A stretch of 64,000 bases of DNA from Cladophialophora immunda (taxonomy: Eukaryota; Ascomycota; Eurotiomycetes; Chaetothyriales; Herpotrichiellaceae): NCBI RefSeq assembly GCF_000835495.1, contig NW_015622541.1, positions 2,976,001 through 3,040,000 on the forward strand. The letters are read 5' to 3'. The translations under genes were made by a program, and so were the position numbers. Every line of letters starts with the position of its first letter. Positions within the stretch are counted from its first letter, which is position 1. The notes beneath the pieces were generated by a model. That model saw only the letters and a list, made by a program, of their open reading frames with translations. It did no database searches and was not told the DNA's origin. Below, one piece after another: positions 9,908-19,665 of the stretch.

Positions 9908-10290
9908 TTAATCAACCCACGCCTCAGGTATATGATTGGAATCTTGTCCTACTTGGTCTTCCGTAGCACCGACACTTAGGCATGCCATCAGAGTCTCGTG
10001 AACACTTTGGATACGGTAATGTGAAGGACCGAGCACCTGTATATTCAATTTCAGTGAGGAAGTCATCAACTCCACAGCTTTGTCGTCCTTCCTTTGATCT
10101 TTCAGCGTATAAGCCAGATTGGCCATGCTAGTCAGTGTCGAGGATGTTCTCCCCCGAGCACCCTCAGTCTCGTCCCCATCACTTGCACAAAGAGCTCTTC
10201 TGCCTCTCTCCACCGACCCTGATTCCAGTATGCCGACGCCAATTTCGCCATGCTGATACTCGATCTTCCAAGCGGGTATGACGCTTATAT
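9908..10290 (-). pseudogene. Remnant of a kinesin-light-chain-like TPR protein
   Basis: Reading down the minus strand, the segment SISMAKLASAYWNQGRWREA with EELF..VMGTRLRVLGGEHP is followed, after a frame change, by STLTSMANLAYTLKDQRKDD and a further degenerate repeat. These are about two and a half tetratricopeptide units of the NB-ARC/kinesin-light-chain type, in which each unit begins with a SMANLA-like block and ends with LGxxHP. The frame breaks exactly between GEHP and STLTS, and an in-frame TAA lies just upstream of the first unit. No partner domain (NB-ARC, nucleoside phosphorylase or patatin) can be found. It is best read as the decayed 3' end of a repeat protein of the kind common in fungal NLR-like families. 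Confidence 0.65.
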
Positions 10291-10979
10291 CCTACGCTCT
10301 TCTCTCTCTTGAGTCCGCCATCGAAATCTAAGGCCCCTCCTCTCTCACTCCCGAAGGCCACCGAGATTCGGAGAGGGGAAGAAACGAAGAGACGAAACTT
10401 GACTTCTCGGACTTGCTGAGCTTATCGAACGATTGCCTAGTATTACTTGCCTGGTGTAAAGAGCAATGGCCTGGTATGGAGGGCATGGTGGACGCCTTTG
10501 CGAGACGTAGTGTTGAAACAATACGGAAGGTGCTGAGAGTGTAAAGAAGATGAGATCAATGCTCCTGCGTCAGAAGAGAGAAGACAGCGATAACGTCCGC
10601 CACTGCACCCAATGACTGCCTTCCAAGTCCATCTTGAGCAGGCTTCATGATGGAAGATGCGATTTACGACCTTCGACAGACTTTAAACCCCGTGCAATAA
10701 AAGCGAGTCATCTATGTTTTCATGACTTCTGTTTTGTGGAATGAGAAGTCGAACTATCTCGCCATGCAAAACGCTTGCCACTCAATATGATAAGAGTGGG
10801 ATTTCCTGGTTCGAGCCGGTCGAGCTCCGGATTCGGAAGGAGGAGCTTCAGACCCTACCCTCCTCGAAGACTTTCTCATCGGCCAGGTCATTGATCGTTT
10901 CCTTTGAGGCGACTGGAAGGTACATTACGAGGCGTCTTAACTCACCGCTGGTGCGTCTCCTAAAGCGTCGGCGAAGGCC
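10291..10979. other. Gene-free stretch between two gene remnants
   Basis: Nothing supportable was seen. It may include decayed upstream parts of the TPR gene. Confidence 0.4.
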
Positions 10980-11457
10980 TCAATTCGTCGACCTTTCCAG
11001 TACCGGAGGTTGAGCCGGCTTCCCGTCTCTCGGGAGTTCATTAAGCAACTGCCAACTGCACTTCTTCTTATATCCCCCGCGTCTTCCAATCGTTGATGTC
11101 GGCATCTGGGTCCGTGTTGAGAAGAGGGAGGGTCTTGAGGAGTGACGCGTCGTGCGCTATGCAGATGAAGACGTCGTCATTCTCCTCGAGCTCGCACATG
11201 GCCTTGTTGCTCTGGGCAGCGAGTTCTCGGTCGGACTGTTCCCCGTGCGACAGTTCGAAGGTACTCATCCACGACCTCTCCATGTCGGGGTGTGAAGGAG
11301 GAAAGGGGGTGAATAGGAACACGGACACGGGGATGGGAATGTGGGATCTAGTGGGTCGTTGGGCGCTGGAAGTTTCACAAGTCTTGTGAATCTCGATGGC
11401 CGCAGAACCAGGCATAAACCGATCAGTGCACGGGAGGAAGTCGCTGCACATTGCCAT
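10980..11457 (-). pseudogene. Remnant of a metallo-beta-lactamase-fold hydrolase (C-terminal part)
   Basis: Only the C-terminal third of the family is visible. Key blocks are HPDMERSWMSTFELS, an acidic helix, DDVFICIAHDASLLKTLPLL and DINDWKTRG, matching the tail of fungal cytosolic metallo-hydrolases that normally ends with a K-E-Q-x-x-W...LNEL block. That ending is present here as KKKCSWQLLNEL but in another frame: the run of five C at 11074-11078 needs a 1-nt change to connect them. The zinc-binding HxHxDH half is not found upstream. Truncation plus frameshift argue for a relic. A sequencing error in the homopolymer could explain the shift but not the missing half. Confidence 0.55.
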
Positions 11458-12536
11458 CGATATCCTGCTTGGTTGGATATTGTTACATTGGTGATGTAAA
11501 TCCCGACGTTGGTGGTATCTTGCGTGTCACACGGGGATGATTGTGTGATGAACGAAGACTTTGCTTCAGCGTTTTGAAGACATGAGAGGCTGGAGAAGCA
11601 GACTTCAGTCGTAGACAAGTTGGGGAGCGCGGCCCCTAAATAGCATTGACGCACCCTGTGAACAGTTCCCGCCCGACTGGGCTCCCTTGCTGAGTGGTGT
11701 AGTGGGCGGAGTTTGGCCAATTATCGGCCAAGTCGACCTCTTGTTTCCCCTATGCTGCCGTCCTCCCATACTTCCCTTCGAGACAGGCATCTTTTCAGGA
11801 CAGCAATCCCGAGTCCCTCTATGTCCGGTGCGAAGCCGTCTTGCTCCTTACCTGGGTTCCTGGCTACGGACAGCCAATCCGCATGAACCAGTCCCTCTCT
11901 CTCACATACTCTTTCACATACTCTCTCACACACTCTCACTCACTCACGCTCTAGGAACCCGGTGCAGTGTGGGTCTGCCTTTCCTTCCGGCGTGCTCTGG
12001 TGTGGTCGCTCCACTGCCTTTCCTGGGCAGAATTGGCGGAATCCATTTCGCCTGCCTTCAGCCTGGATGTAATTTCGGGCATTTTGGCTCCACGGCCAAT
12101 CCTACCGGAGCATGCCCTGCCATTCCTCAGACCTCGCGCAATGAACAACTTTCGCAGACAGAGGCTATGCGTCTCGCGGCCAGCCCACTGTCCCATCCGC
12201 ATGCACGCCAGTCCCCGAGGTATTTCTACCATTGGGTCGAAGACCAGGTGAACCGCTCGACCTAGGGCATTGATTAACGTTGGACCACGGCGACACCAGC
12301 CATCCGAGTGGTCTAAGCCGTCCTCGATCTCGAATCCGGCGCGGGACTAGGGACAAAGCAGGAGCGAACCACAGTAGGGTTCGGTTAAGCAGATGAGGGA
12401 ATCCAGCATGCCTTGCACGAAGGCTAGAAGTCGAGGGTCTCTTATGGGACGGTGGTTGAACAATGAATTAAGATACAATCGTCCATGACAGCCATTAAGT
12501 TCCAACTGGTCTTCAAGCCACCCCAAATCTAAACGT
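11458..12536. other. Gene-free stretch with a CT/CA-rich tract
   Basis: It contains a low-complexity CTCTCACA-type tract around 11900-11955. Frames are open by chance because stops are rare in that composition. No protein similarity was recognised. Confidence 0.45.
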
Positions 12537-14258
12537 CTAACGTCCCTTGTGTTGCACGGAAAAGTCACCTCGCGCACGCGCAAGAGTCTCTTCCACCAGC
12601 TGTTTCCTCAGGGACGGCTTATCGAACACCTCGCCGTGATCGAGGTCCGGGCACCACACCACCTTCAGTCTGCCATCACCACTATGTTCTTTTTCGGGCA
12701 CAGCCTTTTTAGAATTGTAGTCTGCCGTGATCTCATCTCCCTGAAAGCTGACGCGGTTGGTGTGTTCCTCCTCGTCTCCAAGAGTGGCTTGGAGATACTC
12801 ATAAACGAGTGGGGCGTTAATAATTGAGTCTTTGCCGTTGAGGAAGACAGTGGCAGGATGGCTCAAGAGGTCGTCCTTCCACAGAATGTTCTCAGACCAG
12901 AAGAACGTGCGGGAGAGTGTATGCGCTACTCCCACGTCCTTCGAGCCAAAGTACCATAGAAGCCATTCGTTGGCGAACTTGGGTCTTCGGATAATCTGGC
13001 TTCAATGTCAGCCAATGCAGTTCATTCTCCCAAAATAGGTTTGGGAAGCTGTCTTACAAAATTATAGGCAACGTCTGGTTGATGTAGGAGGATAGAAATG
13101 GGGTCGACGAGAATAACGGCCGCGATCATGCTTGCTAGGTCGGGCGTCTTCAAAAGATGTGTGGAGATTACCGAGCCATATCTTAGGGCGACATTAGTAA
13201 TGGATCTCGATAGTAGTTAGATGAGGGCAGACGTACGAGTGTGACACCAAGATATACCGTTCGAACCCATGGTGCCGTAAAGTGGCTTGAAGTTGTTGGC
13301 ACATTTCTTGCTTACGAAGCAAAGGTGATGTGATTCGAGACGAGATGGGCAGGATCTCAAGTGCAAGAATCCCAATGACGCCGTCCTCGGCCTGGCGTCC
13401 CTGGTTCAATTCTTTTAGGTATTCCATATAAGGGTACAGGCCAACTCCGATACCGTGGAGGAACAGGATCGGTAACTCCGTCCGAGAAGTATGAGGGCGA
13501 TACCAGTACGTCAGATTTTCGGCAGGAGCACGGTGTGTTGTCAGGAGAGTTTGCGGCCGCAGAGGGAAGACGTCGAAAAAGTGTCTGATTGAAGCACGGT
13601 AGTGGTGGAAGTGGTGGAAGCGCATGTAGGCATGCGTGACGATGTCGACGATGAAGATGCACAACAGAACGTTAGCACTAGCAATTCGAGAACAGAACGA
13701 GAACCTTACTGAGTACCACACTAGACTTCGATGGAGTGCATCGACCTTATCCAAGGTCAACCGTAGACACTTGACATCGGCACGCCCATCCTCGAAATTC
13801 AACCCAGTGCCAAGTTCGATGCTCTTCACATATTCCTCCACTTCATCGTCGTAGGTGGGATCGCTCAGGTCCGTGTTGAGAAAGGCCCATCGAAAGAACT
13901 CTTTGACGTTCTCGCGCTTGACGGCGGTCAGGGGTGCATAGAAGAACCAGCCTGACAGGTATCGGACGACATCCTGTGTGCTCTCTTGACAGAGGTGGAA
14001 GAGTTTCTGTCGCTCCTCTTGTGACGGAACAGGAGGATGTAAGGCCGGACGCTGGAGCTGGCGTCTTTGATAGAGATAGAAAATTAGACAGAAGATAGTC
14101 TCGGCTAATGCCCAATATTCAAAGAAGGCTGGAAGTCGCCAAGAGGTCGGCAGACACAAGATCGAGACGCAGTAGGCGACACAGATCGGTGCAATGGAAT
14201 GTAATATGACAACCCATGACTTGACCCAGATATAGTCGAACGTCGAGGTTCCAATCAT
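12537..14258 (-). CDS. Membrane-anchored alpha/beta-hydrolase fold protein
   Basis: Three exons read on the minus strand (14258-13237, 13181-13058, 12995-12537) give 534 residues in frame. The first 70 residues contain two hydrophobic segments that probably anchor the protein in an internal membrane. A hydrolase core follows: LPILFLHGIGVGLYPY is the oxyanion-hole HG segment; the nucleophile elbow VSHSYGS is completed across intron 1; GKDSIIN offers the acid and DLDHGEVFD the catalytic His near the C-terminus. All three triad positions are present. Intron 1 (13236-13182) and intron 2 (13057-12996) have GTACGT and GTAAGA donors. The substrate is unknown; a lipid or ester hydrolase is likely from the fold. 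Confidence 0.8.
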
Positions 14259-15598
14259 GTTGAGAGTGATTTTTTAGCTTACTACACCTGGTCGGCGTAT
14301 TGTCGTTGCTGAGCTTGGTTACTTTCAAAGGACCTGAACTTCTAGGTTGAGAGAAAGGTCTAAAGTCCAGGTCCCCAGTCCTGAGATAAGTCATAGACAC
14401 TCACACATGAAGAGCGACTTTGTTGGGACACGGGGGATCTCCCATGAACATCATCAAGCGTAAAAGCATGTGATTATGGAGCCGAAAATTATGGAAAAGG
14501 CTCGGGTTAACATGTGGTCCATGATGTGGATTTTCCGGAAACTGTCGGATACGGAGTACAACGCAGATCGATACAACGGCCAGCGGTTGGCAGACACGAG
14601 GATCAGGGAAAGAAAGCCGAGTGTCGCGAATGGCCCCCTCTGTGTTGCTCCGTTGACAGAGCACAGAGCGCAACAGAGCACGACGGGAATCCTCGGTCTA
14701 TACAAACACACTCCTATACCTTTCCTTTGTAGTCAACTTCGTTCACGGTCATACCCATACATTTGGATGGATCATCTTCGCTCAAGTACATTGACTCACT
14801 CTGTACTCGCGCTCTCATTGATATAACCTTTCCCTATTTCCCACTTGCCAAGGTCTGTCACCTGATGTTGCGTCACCTCCTTCAGAATACTTTCTGCAGT
14901 TACACCACGTCGTCCCCGAACGATTCGTGGTAATATATCCTCTTCGAATTTGGTTGATATTGTTGACTATTCCGCGATGATGCGAAATGACCTGGGAGAA
15001 GAACGCCAACAATCCGAGAGGCATTTGTTCGAGAGATGCTGGGAATGGGACAGCCATTGGATGCATACAATGGGCTTGGTGGAATGATTGAGGCTCCAAG
15101 GAAGGGAAGAGCGGGAGAGGAAGTACGGCATGCGAAGCCCACGTGGATGGATTGAGGACAGAGTACCAGCAAGGTCGTCCCCGAGACTATGGGGTTTTGT
15201 GAGCATTTGTAGGTCTGGTGGGCGACGAGGCTGAAGTTGGATGCCGATGCACCCCACACAAGGCTGCGAACGTCGGCTCCCCCTCTCCTCCATCTTCATC
15301 CACCGGCGCGGAAAGACAGCCGCGCTTCGTCTTCAGAATGAGTCAAAAGTACGGAGTACCTAGGCATAATATTGACTGTGTCCCTCGATTTTACCTAAAC
15401 TATTGCCTAATATCCGTATGTAGCTAATAGTTTAGTCTCCTTGTCAACCTCCGAAACTCGGTGCCTGAAGATTGAAGAAGTAGTCGAAGAGAAGGCGGGC
15501 GGGCATTGAGTCGCTCCAGCACTTTTGCAAGATACCCGTCCCTGACAGTTTAGCTCTATATTTTCATCCCCCCAAATCCCTCTCTTTTTCAAGAGACT
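14259..15598. other. Long divergent intergenic region
   Basis: This lies between the hydrolase (minus) and the O-methyltransferase (plus). It holds two copies of the 10-mer TACGGAGTAC (14550-14559, 15350-15359) and the dyad-like CCGGAAACTGTCGG at 14535-14548, which resembles the cluster motif found near 44.6 and 48.3 kb. No gene recognised. Confidence 0.45.
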
Positions 15599-16446
15599 AT
15601 GGCTTCTGTGCAGTATCCCTCGCCGGTGCGAGCTCCGCCGCACGTCTTGGCCTTGCTGGAGCGACTGCACCAGGCCTCGCGGGTGCAGGAAGACGCCATC
15701 CAGGCCGCGGAGCTCGAGGCGCACGGGTTCGACAACTACATGCGGGACAAGTTCATCGCGCTGGACCGCGATAAGGCCGAGTTCGTGTACCAGGTCTGCC
15801 TGGCCGTCGGGGCGAAAACCGTCGTCGAGGCCGGGACCAGCTTCGGCGTCAGCACCATCTACCTTGCGCTCGCCGTGTCGGAGAATGTCCAGAAGGCTGG
15901 AGACGGGAAAGGAGGCGTGGTCATCGCGACCGAGTACGAAAAGGCCAAGGCGGACAAAGCGCGGGAGCACTGGAAGGAGGTCGGCGACGAGATTACGGGA
16001 TGCATTCAGCTGCGCGAGGGCGATATCCTCGAGACGCTCAAGCAAGACCTGCCCGAGATCGACGTGCTTTTGTTGGACAGTAAGTTTTGTTTCTTTGACT
16101 CGGGCTCACTTTCCTTGAGATCACCTTGAACCTCAATTTCAGCTTCCTCGGCTGGTGGCGACTGTTCGTTGTTGTCGTCGTTGTTGTGGTACTGTTGGTT
16201 GTGCATGCGCGAAGACTGACCATCTACCCTCACCGACGCGCAGTCTGGGCTCGCATGGCGCTGCCCGTCCTCAAACTGTGTCAACCTCGAATGCGACGCG
16301 GCGCCGTGGTCATCGCGGACAACACAATCGGTTCGGCGGACAAGTACAAGGACCTGCTGGAGTACATGCGCGACCCGAGCAGCGGGTTCAGGAATTTGAC
16401 CTTGCCCTACACGAATGGGCTGGAGATGAGTGTCTACATGCCATAG
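15599..16446 (+). CDS. SAM-dependent O-methyltransferase
   Basis: Two exons, 15599-16079 and 16244-16446, join to 227 residues. It belongs to the O-methyltransferase family-3-like class I methyltransferases, which methylate small hydroxylated compounds. The SAM-binding motif I is VVEAGTSFGVSTIYLAL (about residues 80-96). IDVLLLD ends exon 1, and the expected continuation IWARMALPVLKLCQPRMRRG starts exon 2, followed by ADNT. The 164-nt intron is long for this window; it uses GTAAGT and ends CGCGCAG. A second possible acceptor inside it (near 16142) would break the frame. The substrate is unknown. Confidence 0.85.
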
Positions 16447-16776
16447 ATGGAGGGAGCTTGATATACAGTCACTTAAGCCGTCATGCACAAATCATTCAGC
16501 ATACGCCGCTGTGACTGTCTTGCTTTTCCTTGTCAACGATTTTACCTCGCGCGGGTCTTTGTTCTCCCCAACGTTTGCAGTGGCGCGTGCAGAAAACCAT
16601 CAAAGTCAACAGCTGGAGTTCTTTTTTCCTTCCCCTTTTTTCATTGTTTGCTTTTCACAAGCCGACACCGTGCTCCTTGTTCGTTGTTGATGACTCGACG
16701 ACCTCCCTGAGAGAGACTACCTCACCCTGTTGTCACATGCAGTCGAGGGGCTGTTCCAAGTTATTCGACTGCAACG
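16447..16776. other. Short intergenic region
   Basis: Pyrimidine-rich, especially 16500-16680. It probably contains the 3' end of the methyltransferase transcript and the promoter of the small secreted protein. Nothing else seen. Confidence 0.45.
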
Positions 16777-17493
16777 ATGAGTTCACGCCACTTCTGGCTG
16801 GTTGCCTTGTTGCTCGGCTTGCTGGGCTCTGCTGGCTTCGTTAATGCAATGCTACCTGTTGCGGACGGTGCTGCTCCGCAGAATGGAATCCAATTCAACG
16901 CCACCGATGCTGACAATCCGCTACGCGAACTGAGCGATCGCGCCGCCAACGGTGTAAGTTCTCTCTATCCCTTAGCTTGGTCCCAGGTCCTGTTGGCGGC
17001 ATTTTCAATTTGACGCGCTTGAGGGGACCGCGGGAAATCCCTAGAATATCACTAACCGTCATCCCCCAGATCTACATCTGCCAACATCCGCACTGGGGAG
17101 GCACTTGTTTCTGGACCGCAATCGACCCCTCGTCCTACAATCAATGCGGTATCATCACGTCACATGGCGGCTGGGCTTCACTCGGACCTGATAAGGAAGT
17201 TAAGGTCGACCTTTATCGGTAGGTTTATGCGCTGCTGTCGACACACCCAACTCTCCTCAGACACCCTTATCACTTTGCCTCCATCTTTTTTGCTTGGGTC
17301 TGAATTGCCCTGCTGTGTCTGAGAAACTCGAGCTAAGACCCGCGACCGTGTGTGTAGGGATACCGCATGCCAGCAACCGTTCTGGGAAGGTCTGGTCTAT
17401 CCAGGTTCCGACAACGTCCCTGCCCAAGTGGCGGCTCGAGGTCTTCCGGCAGTGACGGGGGACGTGTTCGGGGCAGTCTTCAGAGCGCTCTGA
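16777..17493 (+). CDS. Small secreted protein, beta/gamma-crystallin-like
   Basis: Three exons (16777-16953, 17070-17218, 17358-17493) join to 153 residues. A clear signal peptide spans residues 1 to about 25 (HFWLVALLLGLLGSAGFVNA). The mature part contains IYICQHPHWGGTCFWTAI, then a Cys-Gly turn, SLGPDKEVKVDLYRDTACQ and a short tail. The order x-Y-x-C..W-G-G-T-C...SLGPD...LY..C resembles the small fungal secreted proteins with a beta/gamma-crystallin-like fold, which have paired cysteines and the S-x-GPD block. Its function is not known; such proteins are often found in the secretome of plant- or animal-associated fungi. The introns are phase-consistent (first branch point ACTAACC). Confidence 0.65.
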
Positions 17494-17981
17494 GGAGCCA
17501 TGACGGTTTGGCACAAGATATGGATTTTCAAAAGTGGTGGTTAGCATAATCCCAATGGTGCACTGCGACTCAGGCCTCGCCAACGGGCCGCGCCTTAGGC
17601 TAGAGGTAGGGTCTATTGGGGCTTTGTCGCATTTTCAGTGAACAGCCTAGTGGCCCAAGGTAGCTGGGTCCGAGGCGGTAGCACTGAGAGCGGGGAAACA
17701 TCGATCAAAAGATGATGAGCTGCGTTTCGGTGTAAGAACAGAGTCGTGAATGGATCTCAGATGCCGAAATGTAGCGAGCGGTGCGTTTTCCGCTCCTCAG
17801 ACGCGCGCGAAAAGGGCCTCGACGCGTCTCCAAAAGTTGTGACGTCTTTTTTAATCGGCGCTTGCTCGCCAATGTAAAAAAGCCCCGACTCATTGACCAA
17901 ACTAAGCAATTTGCTCTCTATCACTGCACCTCTTTTCTCTCCACGCTCTCTCTATATGTAACCCCCCCGTTCACGACCAAG
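17494..17981. other. Upstream region of ORC6
   Basis: Contains cell-cycle-type promoter elements listed separately. The reading frame of ORC6 stays open upstream to an ATG at 17781, but that part has no resemblance to ORC6 and is treated as 5' leader. Confidence 0.55.
17806..17827 (+). promoter_or_regulatory. SCB/E2F-like and MCB sites upstream of ORC6
   Basis: CGCGAAA at 17806-17812 and ACGCGT at 17822-17827 match the SBF/E2F-like and MCB (MluI) cell-cycle boxes that drive G1/S replication genes in fungi. They lie about 155-175 bp before the chosen ORC6 start. Assignment is by match only. Confidence 0.5.
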
Positions 17982-19280
17982 ATGCCTCCCTCCTCGGCCA
18001 TCCAACAATCCCTCAGCAGCCTGCTCCCAACCCATGCGGCCAAACTCCCTGCCCCGCTCGTCCACCTCTGCGAATCCCTCCTCGCGCAGTCCCGCCAGCG
18101 AGCCTCGCACCTGAAAACCGACGAGGAGATCGCCCGGGCCTACGCATGCTGCGAGATCGCGTGCGCTAGGCTCAGGGTGAAGTGCCGGTTGCCGGCGGTC
18201 AAGACGGGAGGGGCACCGTGCAAGCCGGCCGTGTATAAGAAGTTGGTGACCTTTTTGGAGAGGGTGTTGGATGAGGATGGCGTTGCCACGACCACGACCA
18301 CGACCACGCCCACGTCGACCCCCGGAAAGAGGAAGCGGACGGCGGACGGGGCACTGAAGCCGACTGCAGCGGAGAGTGGGCCGGCCACGCCGTCGAAATC
18401 TACACGACGGAACGAATTTCTGGGAAAGATCAAAGCTAGCGCGAAGAGGAGAGACGAGGGCGACAATGACGGCGAAGCACCGTCTTCCACGATGCCCTCG
18501 ATCCGCAAACTCTGCAGGAATTTCTCAACGCCTCTGCTCGCCCCGCACGTCTACACCGGTACCTGCGTCGTCCTGAAACTCAGTGCCCTGTGGCCGCCGG
18601 ACGAGGACGGGGCAGCACCAGATGAAGATTCCTTCCAGGAGACCGTGACGGGTCTCTTGACAGCTCTCTATCTCATGACATTGACGCGCATGCAAACGGC
18701 CAAGATGACAACGTCGGTGTACAAGTCTACGTGCGCGAGGGCGGTAGAAGTCCTCGGGTATCGGCCCGGGACGAAGGGCGTGGAGGAGTGGATCAGGCGG
18801 ATCAACCGCGAGGGCTACTGTCGGGGCCAGGACTGGTGGACCAGCGTCCCGGAGAAGGTATTCCACTTTGACCCGACTGTCGACGGCGTTGGAAATCCTG
18901 GTGGTGGCGACGAAGAGGGAGAGGGAAGCCTTGACGGTCGGTTTGATGGCGAGGATGGCGATGACGATGAAGACGAGGATCCGATTCTGTCGGGTCGGAG
19001 CAGACGCAAGGCTCAACCAGATCCCGCGCGAGGGAAGACGGGCCAGAAGGGAATGGACGACGAGGATGATCCCGAAGGCGTCTTGCTCCCGGGCTTGGCG
19101 ACCATGATGCAAGACGCCCTGGACCTCTTGAGCGCAGAGCGGACACGCGAGTTCGAGGCGTGGAAGAAGCAGTTCTTGCGCAGGCTGGAGAAGGTTGATA
19201 AGACGGCCGCTGTCGCCCCCGGTGCGAGAGCTGGAAAGCGCGCTGCTGCCACGGGCGCCGTTGACATTGCTGTGGAATGA
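17982..19280 (+). CDS. orc6: Origin recognition complex subunit 6
   Basis: A 432-residue single-exon protein. ORC6 is part of the six-subunit complex that marks replication origins and loads MCM. The N-terminal cyclin-box/TFIIB-like domain is typical for fungi: SLLPTHAAKLPAPLVHLCESL, then SLLAQSRQRASHLKTDEEIA and RAYACCEIACARL in the first 90 residues. A Thr/Lys-rich linker with basic KRKR follows (nuclear localisation, possible CDK sites such as TPSK). A second helical domain covers about 180-280, and an acidic DDDEDED tract sits before the C-terminus. The ATG at 17982 was chosen because family similarity begins there. Cell-cycle boxes lie upstream. It converges on DBR1. Confidence 0.88.
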   Translation: MPPSSAIQQSLSSLLPTHAAKLPAPLVHLCESLLAQSRQRASHLKTDEEIARAYACCEIACARLRVKCRLPAVKTGGAPCKPAVYKKLVTFLERVLDEDGVATTTTTTTPTSTPGKRKRTADGALKPTAAESGPATPSKSTRRNEFLGKIKASAKRRDEGDNDGEAPSSTMPSIRKLCRNFSTPLLAPHVYTGTCVVLKLSALWPPDEDGAAPDEDSFQETVTGLLTALYLMTLTRMQTAKMTTSVYKSTCARAVEVLGYRPGTKGVEEWIRRINREGYCRGQDWWTSVPEKVFHFDPTVDGVGNPGGGDEEGEGSLDGRFDGEDGDDDEDEDPILSGRSRRKAQPDPARGKTGQKGMDDEDDPEGVLLPGLATMMQDALDLLSAERTREFEAWKKQFLRRLEKVDKTAAVAPGARAGKRAAATGAVDIAVE

Positions 19281-19665
19281 AAACATGAATGGATACTATA
19301 CAATCAACAGTCCCCATCCTCCGTAGATTGTGGCCACAAAGGAAGAGAGCACTGGTCTCGGGCTACAAGACTCGACGAATAGGAAGCTCCTTTGCGATAT
19401 AAATAAGTCCGGAAACGTTCACTTTTTCATGCCTTGCGACCCTGTTCTTGTGTGTAAAGATGGATCCCCTGCCGCCTTCTCTTGGGTATCAATTTTGAAG
19501 TATTTGTCTGTTGTACATGAAATCCCTTCACCGTACACTGCCACGCTCTGTCACGCCGTGGATCGCCAAATTATGACCTTGATGGCCATTCACGCCCAGA
19601 ACAAAGGTCGCCGACGAGGTGAAAAGCCTCTTCCTGCCAGCACCAAACCGTCATCGCATCGCTTT
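19281..19665. other. Convergent intergenic region ORC6/DBR1
   Basis: Only 3' untranslated sequence is expected. The open plus-strand frame that starts at 19330 is antisense to DBR1 and is not believed. Confidence 0.6.

Noticed and set aside
11890..11955. CTCTCACA-rich tract as a satellite or telomere-type repeat
   Set aside because: Irregular low-complexity pyrimidine sequence with no fixed unit.
12290..12355. tRNA-like blocks (GAGTGGTCTAAG and TCTCGAATCC)
   Set aside because: The A-box-like and B-box-like parts are too close together and no acceptor stem pairs; at best a scrambled tRNA fragment.
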